A stretch of DNA of 64,000 bases from Meghimatium bilineatum (taxonomy: Eukaryota; Mollusca; Gastropoda; Stylommatophora; Philomycidae), in assembly GCA_034231615.1 (NCBI GenBank), contig CM067309.1, forward strand, positions 30,335,860 through 30,399,859. The letters are read 5' to 3'. Below are positions 1 through 11,400 of the stretch, piece by piece (positions within the stretch are counted from its first letter, which is position 1; the number at the start of each line of letters is the position of its first letter). The position numbers and the translations under genes are program-made. A model generated the notes under the pieces. The model was not told where the DNA came from, did not search any database, and saw only the letters and a list, made by a program, of their open reading frames with translations.

Positions 1-161
1 TATAAGTAGGTAGGTGGAGACAATCATAGAAGTCTTAGAGACACAGGCTGACCATAGCCAAAGACAGACAACTCTAACTCCTCACCCCCACAACACATAT
101 CGGCACAAGTGGAAATGACAATAGATAGATATTTTTATCTGTGGTCAGAAAGTGAGTTCTC

Positions 162-372
162 TAGTACTTGATAGATCATCTAGTACTTGACAGATCATCT
201 AGTACTTGATAGATCATCCATCTAGTACTTGATATATCATCTAGTACTTGATATACCATCTAGTACTTGATATACCATCTAGTACTTGATATACCATCTA
301 GTACGTGATATACCATCTAGTACTTGATATACCATCTAGTACTTGATAGATCATCTAGTACTTGATAGATCA
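162..372. repeat. 19-bp minisatellite, about 11 copies
   Basis: Head-to-tail copies of a 19-bp unit built on CTAGTACTTGATAKAYCAT. Neighbours differ by one or two bases. It lies upstream of the first visible NUP88 exon, so it is probably in an intron of that gene (inference). Confidence 0.9.
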
Positions 373-420
373 AGTACTTCTAAATGTAAGTGAGCCATGG
401 AATATAAATAAATTAGTAGA

Positions 421-545
421 AAATGCTGTGGAAACTATGCATATATGGCGTTACAGAAGAATATTGAGAAGAAGATGGACTATAAAGAATGATTAAGTTC
501 TCAGAGATGAATAAACAGACATAATTATCAACATTAGAAATATAG
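421..545 (+). pseudogene. LINE ORF2 fragment, family L-C
   Basis: One frame reads ETMHIWRYRRILRRRWTIKN, then a stop, then VLRDE and IINIRN. This is the RRMLRI.W block typical of the C-terminal part of non-LTR retrotransposon ORF2. It matches the better copy at 42097-42735. Two in-frame stops and loss of both ends mark it as a relic. Confidence 0.55.
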
Positions 546-674
546 TCATCTACCAGTGTTAGCCAAGATGGAAACAAACATACAAACATAAACTTGAAGC
601 AAACTTGAGCTATATCTGATTCTATAATAAACTAATGTTTGTAAATAACATTTTTACCGTATGAAGAATCAAAT

Positions 675-899
675 GTGCATGTTGAGAATGGATGGGTACA
701 TTTGCACACCTTAACAAAGATTTCAAAAAGAGTAGTGAACCAATATAGAACTGGAACCATCAGCCGTTATACCCTGAGAGATTCACTGAAGCGGAGATCG
801 GAACACCTATGGACGTGTCCGATGTGCGAAGATGATAATCAATATAGCCAATACCTAATAGAGAATGGATGGATTTGTCATCAATCATTTTTTGAGTAG
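675..899 (+). other. Unrecognised 74-codon open frame sharing a motif with 8272-8472
   Basis: The frame contains GTISRYTLRDSLKRRSEHLW followed by TCPMC. A second frame at 8272-8472 has [20 protein letters not shown] followed by EC. The shared pattern GT-S-YT-R----R--EH-W-C, with poor DNA identity between the copies, suggests two old relics of the same coding sequence. The Cys pair could be zinc binding. I do not recognise the family, and a transposon origin is a guess. No start or splice context was found. Confidence 0.35.
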
Positions 900-1229
900 A
901 CTGGGGTACCAGTAATCTACAAAACCTTCCACAGTGAAGTAGTTATGCCATTTGTTTTGTGTTCACAAAGTTAACTGGTTCAAAAGTAGCAACTTTTGGT
1001 TCCAACACATAATTTTTCACAGGTCACTACATTATCACTGGAGCGGAGAGAAGTACATGCTCACAGCACGTAACTTCTTAGCTTCAAGTGGCAATTCACA
1101 GGGATCTCAGAGGAAATCCATCTTGTAAACAAGATGACATGATCCGGATTCAAACTCATGACCTCTTGAACACAAGGCAAACAGATTAATTCGAGGAAAT
1201 AAATATCACACAAATAAATGTATTTTGTA

Positions 1230-1412
1230 CATTAAAAGACATGACACCTTGTTGAAGACTTTAGTTGAGGGGAGGTAGGCAGAGGTACAAGTGGGAAACA
1301 ACACGAGATGGGACATGTTAAGTCTAGCAGAGTGCACTGCCAAAGCAAGAGACGGGATTGTAGAAGGTCCAATGCAGTCATTTGTTGCTTAACCGGCACA
1401 TGATGATGATGA
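1230..1412 (+). pseudogene. LINE 3' end, family L-F, (GATG)n tail
   Basis: The frame gives [12 protein letters not shown], then GRQRYKWE, the last block of ORF2 in many RTE/CR1-like LINEs. It then decays and ends in a GATGATGATG tail. Reverse-strand relatives at 22711-22985 and 52385-52515 preserve more, including ITKWTGYSLAECSTKT. Frameshifts and stops make this a dead fragment. Confidence 0.6.
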
Positions 1413-1775
1413 GCAATATTACATTTAAAAAAAATAAAAAGTGTCTCTTTTGAACCAATGCGTGAATTCTTTTTTATTATATTAGAACCTTTTACCACCA
1501 AAATAATGGGGGTCATGGTTCAGGTGATACTACCTGCACAATATCTGTAGAAATTGTATATTTAGCAATACTCCTGCTCAGTTGATAGAGGCAGAGCACA
1601 TTTGGGGAGCCATTTAAGTACAGTGAGGTTTATCCTTTATGCTGTTAAAATTAAGTAGCAATAAGCATGTATAGATACATGGATAGTTTTCTGAAACATG
1701 CTGAATGTTTGTAGTCTTCCTATGGTCTTCCTCTGTTAATTATAAGGTATGTCTGTATAAACTCATAACTTTGAT

Positions 1776-2057
1776 CTCTCTTCTTCTTCTTCTGCGTTCA
1801 TTCTCAAACTCCTGCAGATTAGCAGCAGGATGTAGTCCGGAGAAAGGAATGCATTGTGTCATGGTTTACAGCATTGCTGTGATATCTGTGCCTTTCGGTC
1901 TGACACATCCGACTTCAGCATGGCTTTGGGTCACTGACCCTATATGGGATGGGACAGCCAACTCCATCCCATAACCTCCATAGTCGCCATTTATGACATG
2001 CGTGGATGGTAAACAGTGTTGCTATTCTTTGCTCCCCTTTCGGGCCCCGGCAACACA
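1776..2057 (-). mobile_element. SINE-1 copy, reverse orientation
   Basis: On the minus strand this ends in GAGTTTGAGAATGAACGCAG followed by (GAA)n. Other copies are at 25717-25988, 28075-28329, 29807-30003 (+), 35984-36257 and 59690-59855. The body contains a self-complementary stretch around GGGATGGAGTTGGCTGTCCC. It lies about 115 bp upstream of the first visible NUP88 exon. A 6-bp direct repeat GATCTC is at both ends, too short to prove a TSD. Confidence 0.75.
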
Positions 2058-2172
2058 CGGGTGCGATCTCACTTATGTCAGTTGCTTTATGTGTAATCTC
2101 CCTTGTGTTACCATGTCCATCAATTTTCGTATGTAAGTTGCTACAATTGTGTATCTCTTTCAATGTCCCCAG

Positions 2173-2445
2173 TGTCTATGATATCCAGCAGCCCGACCAG
2201 CCTCTAAGTATCATCAACATAAACACAGATCTCAGTGCTACCTACTCACCAACTAGGTCAGTTGTGAGTGTTGCTTTGGGTGACACATGTGTTGCCTTTG
2301 ATTTTGGACCACCTTTCATCTTGCAGCCAAAACGCAAAACATTACAAGGAGTGAACAAAGCAGATTCCATTGAAGTCTGGCCCGTGTACTGTGTGAGGGG
2401 TAGCGGAGAGATCATGCTGATTTATTCACACCTGTCGCAGTTCAG
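2173..2445 (+). CDS. NUP88: NUP88 exon a (first visible)
   Basis: Acceptor CCCCAG before 2173, donor GTAAAA after 2445. The first base completes a codon begun in an upstream exon not found in the window. It encodes residues 1-90 of the visible chain, including [26 protein letters not shown] and [18 protein letters not shown]. These correspond to the late propeller blades of NUP88. Confidence 0.95.
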
Positions 2446-5400
2446 GTAAAAGTTTGATTCATTGTATATTTTTTTGGGTCTCTCAGTGAATTTTTTGTTT
2501 AGTAATGCTTACAGTTGTTCAGTAAATGTCTGTTTGAATAATGTTGATTTCTTTATTTGATATTAAAATGTGCCCAATACATTTGTTGAGCAAATGAAAA
2601 TAGTCTGGCTGTGTATCACAATTATATAGCACTCAATATTTTTCAAAAATACCTGATACTGAAGGCCCTACTAGAACCATATCCCAAGTATCCATATTAT
2701 ACTGAGGAATATCAGAGATAAGCCGGACATGTTGTGAGCACATCAGACAAATGCAACCCAAAACAGCTGATGTATGATGAATTCCTATGAATCCTAGCCA
2801 AATTTCCCTTAAAAACCTATTCCCCTGGGCTCCAAAGTAAAAAATATGCAAATACAACACCCCAACATATCTTAGTTATTTTAACAGAAATAAGACATAA
2901 AAAATTATGTTCTGTTAGATGATATTGACTTACCCTATGCTCACCAGTATTTTTGGTTTTATGTGCCAGTCCTCCCAGCATGTAGACCCTTCCTTTACTT
3001 ACAAAAAATTGGTACAATAACTGCTCCAAAATGTTGTCTTTACTATTTTGACCCACTGATGAAGCAATATTTCATGTCGTAATTTATAAGCCTACTTACG
3101 AACAATACTCTGATCGCTGAAGCAGTCGATCCGAGTGTACTTCCATATCACTTTCAGAATAATCACCATTTAAATCTAATTCACCATTAGCTGAGTTATC
3201 CAACACAAACACAACCATTTTTTTCAACTGCTTTGTAAACACAAAAAACCTTATTTTTAACAAATCGTTTTGGTTTAAAATACTAAACAACTGATCAACA
3301 ATATGTGTACGCCACTTTGTGAAGCAGCAATTTCAGAATGCAATGCGTACCTTGTGACGTCTGTAAATATTGTAAATCAGATTGATTTATTATTATTAAG
3401 AGGTACTGTTTTGTGAAGTTGAAATACCGAAACATCGATCTTTCGTGGTAGCAATATTTAGTGTAAATCCTGGAATTTCGGGATAGTGGATTTTAGGGGT
3501 TTCATTGGCTGAAAATGAGGAATTACTTCAAGGACTCTCACACAGTGTCTCCAGTTAGTTAGTCAAGAGATCATCATTACACACAGGACGCATCCATAGG
3601 TGTTGCAATTTCTTCCCGAGTTTATCCACGATTACACGAAGGCTGTCAATTCCAGTTCTCTATCGGCTGTTGGTTGGTTGCTGATCCAGCGGTCCATGGG
3701 CTCTTTGACCCAATGCCATTGTGTGATATATGCATGTGTTTGTGAGCTGTTGTTTTGTTCTGTATAATGTGTTCCATTTAGCTGGCCCTGGAGGGAGAAG
3801 CATTTTTCTGATGTCATCCAGTGCTGGACATTCAAAAAGGTGGTGTCAACAGTTTCATATGGATGAGTGCACAGCCGGCACCCTGGAGTGTGTTGTGGTT
3901 GTATTCTGTTCAGGTGATTGTTAAGCTGTACATGTTGTGTACGCAGTCTGAAGATGATACTCTGGTCTTTTCTTTCCAGGAGGTTGATATTGTCTTCTCT
4001 ATCAGTTGACAAATATTCTTTGCAGTCCATAATAACGTTCATTTCTTGCCTCTGTGTCTCTGATGATTTTCAACATTGATGTCACTTCCTGGAAATCTGT
4101 TCTTCAAAAATTCCCAATGTGGCACAGTGACACTAGCAAAGATGCATGCATCACTGAGAAACAATATATTTTAGACACAGAAAATGTGCAGCCTGAAAGG
4201 ACAGAACAACAGACACATAGTCCATCTCTAACTATACCTTTGCCAAATATGACATTTTTCTAATCATATCTGCACACACCAGAGAGATTGAGAATGAATG
4301 CAGAAGATAAATTAGCAAAAACCATTAGGACATCTCTTTTGACATTCAGGTTAAGTGTAAATATTACTCTTTGCTACTCTTTCATTTTCCGGTGGCTACC
4401 TATTGGTAATTACTCTTTGCTACTTTCATTTTCTGGCTGCCAACCATGTGTAATTACTCTTTGCTACTTTCATTTTCTGGTGGTTACCAATGGGTAATTA
4501 CTCTTTTATTTACCAGTAATGTTTTGAGTTAGTCTTGCTATTTCCTCTTCCATATTGTGACAGAGGAAATAGACCACCATCAAAGACCACCTGAACATGA
4601 CAATAACAGAAGCAGGAAGACTGGCTCAAGATAGACAGCAGTTTTGAAAGGCTGGGATGACTGTTACATCCTGTTCAGGATATGCTACATGATGATGATG
4701 TGACAGTACTAAAGTTCTACATTTGTTTTCATTACTAGCCACATTAAGTTACCAGTTCAGGGTCCTCTTGTGATGTGTCCTTCAGCAGAGGACAACTACG
4801 GAGTGGATGCCTGCTCAGTTCTGTGCCTCGCTACTCCACTCCCTGTGATAGTCATTAGTACATGTGAGGGAAGAATTCATCATTGTATGCAGTTACCAGG
4901 CTCTCTGGATAATGAGTCTTTACAGGTGATCTAGAACATGTTCATTTATTTGTTTGTTTGATCTCCAGCAGGAGTTATGAGCAATAGAGTTCTTGTATCC
5001 TTTTGTGCAGTTTGGGAGGGCTGAATGTTTCTCCAGAGCTTTTTTTCATACCCAGAGTGCTTCAACATTCAACATGTGCACCTTGAGAAAAGTTTCTACA
5101 CAGAAGGGGTAAATAAATAATTATACCACATACTTTGCTATATTCCTTCCTTCTTTACTCTCTCCCTTGATGTAGTTATTCAAACACACTTACTTTGGTA
5201 TGGTGTTTGTCCTATACATCTTCTTAGACATAGTTCTTCCTATACACTTTCTTAGAAATAGTTCTTCCTATACACTTTCTTAGACATAGTTCTTCCTATA
5301 CACTTTCTTAGACATAGTTCTTCCTATACACTTTCTTAGACATAGTTCTTCCTATACACTTTCTTAGACATAGTTCTTCCTATACATTTTCTTAGACATA

Positions 5401-8400
5401 GTTCTTCCTATACACTTTCTTAGACATAGTTCTTCCTATACACTTTCTTAGAAATAGTTCTTCCTATACACTTTCTTAGAAATAGTTCTTCCTATACACT
5501 TTCTTAGACATAGCTCTTCCTATACACTTTCTTAGACATAGTTCTTCCTATACACTTTCTTAGACATAGTTCTTCCTATACATTTTCTTAGACATAGTTC
5601 TTCCTATACACTTTCTTAGACATAGTTCTTCCTATACACTTTCTTAGAAATAGTTCTTACTATACACTTTCTTAGAAATAGTTCTTCCTATACACTTTCT
5701 TAGACATAGCTCTTCCTATACACTTTCTTAGACATAGTTCTTCCTATACACTTTCTTAGACATAGTTCTTCCTATACACTTTCTTAGACATAGTTCTTCC
5801 TATACATTTTCTTAGACATAGTTCTTCCTATACATTTTCTTAGACATAGTTCTTCCTATACACTTTCTTAGACATAGTTCTTCCTATGCAATTTCTTAGA
5901 AATAGTTCTTCCTATACACTTTCTTAGACATAGTTCTTCCTATACACTTTCTTAGACATAGTTCTTCCTATACACTTTCTTAGACATAGTTCTTCCTATA
6001 CACTTTCTTAGACATAGTTCTTCCTATACACTTTCTTAGACATAGTTCTTCCTATACACTTTCTTAGTCATAGTTCTTCCTATACACTTTCTTAGACATA
6101 GTTCTTCCTATACACTTTCTTAGAAATAGTTCTTCCTATACACTTTCTTAGACATAGTTCTTCCTATACACTTTCTTAGACATAGTTCTCCTCAGCAAAT
6201 CGGCCCAGCATGAATCAGGTTTTATAGACTTTGGTTTAATCAGGTTTTCAGTAAAATAATTATGTATTGTGATTCTAATGATGAATTCTTAGCAAGTATG
6301 TTTGTTTTCAAAGTAAATATATGGTCATAACACGATGGTTTCATTATGTAAAGTCCATAGGCCTTGTATTGACTCGATTGCTGACGAGACTAGGTCTATG
6401 TTACGAGAATGATTTTATGGCAAGGTAAATTATATCTACATTTTTATTTATTTTGCCAACGATAGTATGTTAGCTTGGTTATGAAACAACATAAATACAA
6501 TAGACTTAGGTGTGTTATCAGGATTACCACTTTAGAAAATAAAGGTAAGTAATTTGTTACAATTATTTCCATTCTGTTTTAATTTTTACCCCCTTTCCCA
6601 TCTTTACAACCTTCTCATAACTTTTTTATCACACATACACAAACAAAATTTAGACCCTTATATGCAGTATTGAATTCTTTATTTACATGTACAAATTTTA
6701 TTTTAAAATCTCTAAAAAAAAACAAAAAAGTTATTGGATTTTCAAAACACCCATTAAAAAAATAACTACAAATTTTCAAAAAAGAAATGGGTGATGGGGA
6801 AGATTGCATAATTTTAATTAGGGTTGTTAAAGGTTAAGGTTGTGCTATGGTTAAAGGTTAAGGTTTAGTGACTATGTCGGTTGTGTGGTTGCTGATCCAG
6901 CGGTCCATGGGCTCATGCCCTTTGACCTAATGCCATTAAATGGCATTATATTACTGGGAAGTCTGTGGATTTTCGGCCCACCCCGGGACAGAGCCAGAAA
7001 ATAACTATCACACCTCCAGGAAGGTAGGTTTAAACCCATGCATTGCTCATATCCACTGTAGCCAAGATAGGGTTCACTGTGCTCATTCCCCGCCACCAAT
7101 TGACTACTGGTTATGCCTAACTTCTCTATTGCTCCAGGCATGCAACTAAATGGTCAAGTCAAAAGGATTGTCATGTTCTGAGTCGCTGTGCCTCTATGAT
7201 GGGTTTCAGCCATAGGAAAAAATAGTGCTGTCAGTTTCCTCCTACCCAGTGCTGCACAGTACATCTCTGGCTCCCTTCCAACCACAGAGGGTGCATACAT
7301 ATATATTCAAGTAATCATGAAACACATTTCAACAACAAAACAAAATCATAATTGTATAGATGACGTGCCATGAAACTTCTCTAAGAAAATACCCTCAATA
7401 TAATGGCATGTCATCCACTAAGGTTTTCTGTTGCATGGGTGGTATGTCTAGTGGGCCATTGGTGAGACCCACAGACGCAACCACATGCGTAGTGACTCTA
7501 TGTCATAGGATAGAAACCAAAACCATTATATCGGGTAGGTTATAACATTATTGTTGTAGAGCTTCTTTAAAATGTGATTGGTCTGGCAAGAGTTAATATT
7601 AAAAAAATTATATCCCGTTTCATAGTAACGTATTACTCATCCTTATTAATATCATTGTGTATTTGTGTTACCGTGGCCCTCACCTTTATACTGTCTACAG
7701 TCAGATGTGTCTAATGTCAAGCACCCAGTCTCCAATAGTTCAAGCTTGTATGAGCCTATCCCTGAACCTGTGTTGTATGTTGTTGAAACTGCAGAGCTGG
7801 AACTGTGCCTTAGTGTGTCAGACGAGACTTCTGTTGAAGATGACTTCATGTGTCCAGTGCGTTTAAAGAAAGGTAAGCAACATTTATCTTTCCATTTATG
7901 TTTACATTTTGTAAACTACTTAACTTTTACAGAAAATAGGAATGTTATCACTTTGCTATCAAGGTACAGTGTCTTGATGGGGACTAGTTAAGCCATAGAT
8001 GTCATTTAAAAAAACACTTTCGTAACTGCATATTTTCCTGTGAAATTGTGCAGGGAGGCTTTCTATGGGTTGTGGAAATAAAGGCCGTTTTGCCATAGCA
8101 GACGCCACATCTACAATTGATGTAATTCAATAGAATTAAAAGTGTTGGCTGGTAAAGCCGTGGTGAACCAAGATAAGAGACAGGATTGAATTGATAAGAG
8201 CAGTCATGGATACCCTACGAGAAGATGAGGAGGTCGAACGAGACAATGTACATATTCAGAGAATGGTATAAATGGGAGGGACTAGAGGCAATGGGAGAAA
8301 GTGCTCCCTATCTGGAAAGATCAGAAGAACACGTAATCAGCCACTGAATGGGACACTTAGCTTATACACTTTTAGATGGCTGACGGAACGGCAAGCAGAG

Positions 8401-11400
8401 CATATATGGGAATGCTCCAGTGCTGTGATGCTTGTTCCTAATCAAGAATCAGGTTCAGCCAATAGAGGCTGAAAACTTAATTCTGTCCAGATCCACCTAC
8501 ATCCAAGCAAGACCATAGTCTGCCCTAACAAGAAAATGTGAGGTGCTGAAAACTCAGGCAACCACCCAATAGTTGCACCACAACAATCATGTATACATGA
8601 AATAGAAATATTACTATATCTGTAATATATTATGGTGCCCAACAGGACGGTGATCAGTTGAGCATCATTGCACACGTCATGTCAATGGGTGTTCTGATTG
8701 TTCCTTGGGTGTATCTGCAATTATATGATGGTTGATGGTTCCTTATTTTGACTAACATTCTTCTAAGTCCACAGATGCTTCAAGTTCAACTCATTTATTT
8801 CGAATATGGAATTTATTTCATTTCATTTGCATGTGGTTCTACTAATGAGTTCAGCATATCAACTTGTACATTGCTCTACTGCCTGATACAGTAGCAGTGA
8901 TGAAAGCTGATCTGTTCTCTCATTGCTCTACTGCCTGATACAGTAGCAGTGATGAAAGCTGATCTGTTCTCTCATTGCTCTACTGCCTGATACAGTAGCA
9001 GTGATGAAAGCTGATCTGTTCTCTCATTGCTCTACTGCCTGATACAGTAGCAGTGATGAAAGCTGATCTGTTCTCTCATTGCTCTACTGCCTGATACAGT
9101 AGCAGTGATGAAAGCTGATCTGTTCTCTCATTGCTCTACTGCCTGATACAGTAGCAGTGATGAAAGCTGATCTGTTCTCTCATTGCTCTACTGCCTGATA
9201 CAGTAGCAGTGATGAAAGCTGATCTGTTCTCTCATTGCTCTACTGCCTGATACAGTAGCAGTGATGAAAGCTGATCTGTTCTCTCATTGCTCTACTGCCT
9301 GATACAGTAGCAGTGATGAAAGCTGATCTGTTCTCTTATTGCTCTACTGCCTGATACAGTAGCAGTGATGAAAGCTGATCTGTTCTCTCATTGCTCTACT
9401 GCCTGATACAGTAGCAGTGATGAAAGCTGATCTGTTCTCTCATTGCTCTGAACACTCCTATGACGAGGGAATGAAAATGAGTGACACCTTCCAACTTTTA
9501 CCTCTCTACTGATTTAAGTCACTGTTCCTGAAAGTATCCTACTTGTATTTTTCTTATTTGTTCAAATCACTGAGGATGCAAATGTGAATTATATTGTGTG
9601 CTCATCCATGTAAAGGTCTTGGTCACTGCAATGACGTCCATTGTAATACTGCCTGGTGAGCTCTTACGTCACATCAAAAATGACTCTCTTCTTATGGCCT
9701 TCTCTACACACTTATCTGTGAAAGCCCATGTGCTATGCACCGGATACTTGACGATATGTTGCCATGCCCTATGGGCCACACTCAGATTACTGGAAGTTCT
9801 TTTAATTGTCCCAAAGAGGCATGATAAGAGCAACTGGCCAAACAAAACAAAACACACGTTGCAATTTTATGCAGCAGAACAAGACACAACTGACCCACAG
9901 TTACATGTAAAGAAAATTGAAGATTGGAAGCACAGTCATGTGTGTAAGTACCTGGGAAGCACAGTCATGTGTGTAAGTACCTTGGGAAGCACAGTCATGT
10001 GTTTAAGTACCTTGGTGTGTGATGACAGGATCACATTTATGACACAGGGATCCTCAAAAGTCTTCGATGCATTGTTGATCAGGTCTCAACTTTGTTGGGC
10101 AAGTCGCACCGCCAGCATGCAAGGTGTCTTCCAAAGAGAGTGTTCTATGAACTGTAATTTTACCGTTACTTATGGGTAATAAATGCCTACGTACCATTCT
10201 GAACGTTAAGTGGAGTGACTTTAAATCTAACACTACTATAAGAGAGGAAAGCAAACAAACCTATATATCTTCCTTCATTAGACAAAGGCGTTGGACTTAC
10301 ATCGGCCATGTTCTCAGAATGAACAGCCTAAGAATTCCCCAGCAATCACTATATTGGGTGCCACCTGGAGTAAGAGGAAGAGGGAGACCTAGAGAAACTC
10401 TACGAAGAACCATTAATAGAGAAGGCATGTCAATGAACCTAAACAACACGCAACAATTGAAAGACCTGGCAACACAAAGACAGAAATGGAAAGCTATGGT
10501 TTCTGCCCTATGCGCCGCCTATGGCCCTGGAGGAACATAACATAACATATGGGTAATATTGACCATCTATTGGATGGGACAGTTTACATCACCTCAAATT
10601 TCATTTTTGCTTACAGAGTTTTGAGAGCTTCCAGTACAGAGTTTATGAGAGCTTCCAGTACAGAGTTTATGAGAGCTTTCAGTGCAGAGTTTATGAGAGC
10701 TTTCAGTACAGAGTTTATGAGAGCTTCCAGTACAGAGTTTATGAGAGCTTTCAGTGCAGAGTTTATGAGAGCTTTCAGTGCAGAGTTTATGAGAGCTTTC
10801 AGTGCAGAGTTTATGAGAGCTTTCAGTACAGAGTTTATGAGAGCTTCCAGTACAGAGTTTATGAGAGCTTTCAGTGCAGAGTTTATGAGAGCTTTCAGTG
10901 CAGAGTTTATGAGAGCTTTCAGTACAGAGTTTATGAGAGCTTTCAGTACAGAGTTTTGAGAGCTTCCAGTACAGAGTTTATGAGAGCTTTCAGTGCAGAG
11001 TTTATGAGAGCTTTCAGTACAGAGTTTTGAGAGCTTTCAGTACAGAGTTTATGAGAGCTTTCAGTACAGAGTTTATGAGAGCTTTCAGTGCAGAGTTTAT
11101 GAGAGCTTTCAGTACAGAGTTTATGAGAGCTTTCAGTGCAGAGTTTATGAGAGCTTTCAGTGCAGAGTCTATGAGAGCTTTCAGTACAGAGTTTTGAGAG
11201 CTTCCAGTACAGAGTTTATGAGAGCTTTCAGTGCAGAGTTTATGAGAGCTTTCAGTACAGAGTTTTGAGAGCTTTCAGTACAGAGTTTATGAGAGCTTTC
11301 AGTACAGAGTTTATGAGAGCTTTCAGTACAGAGTTTTGAGAGCTTTCAGTACAGAGTTTTGAGAGCTTTCAGTACAGAGTTTTGAGAGCTTTCAGTGCAG

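Noticed and set aside
5205-6189. CRISPR-like spacing of repeats
   Set aside because: Units are adjacent with no unique spacers, in a spliced eukaryotic gene. The same applies to all other arrays here.
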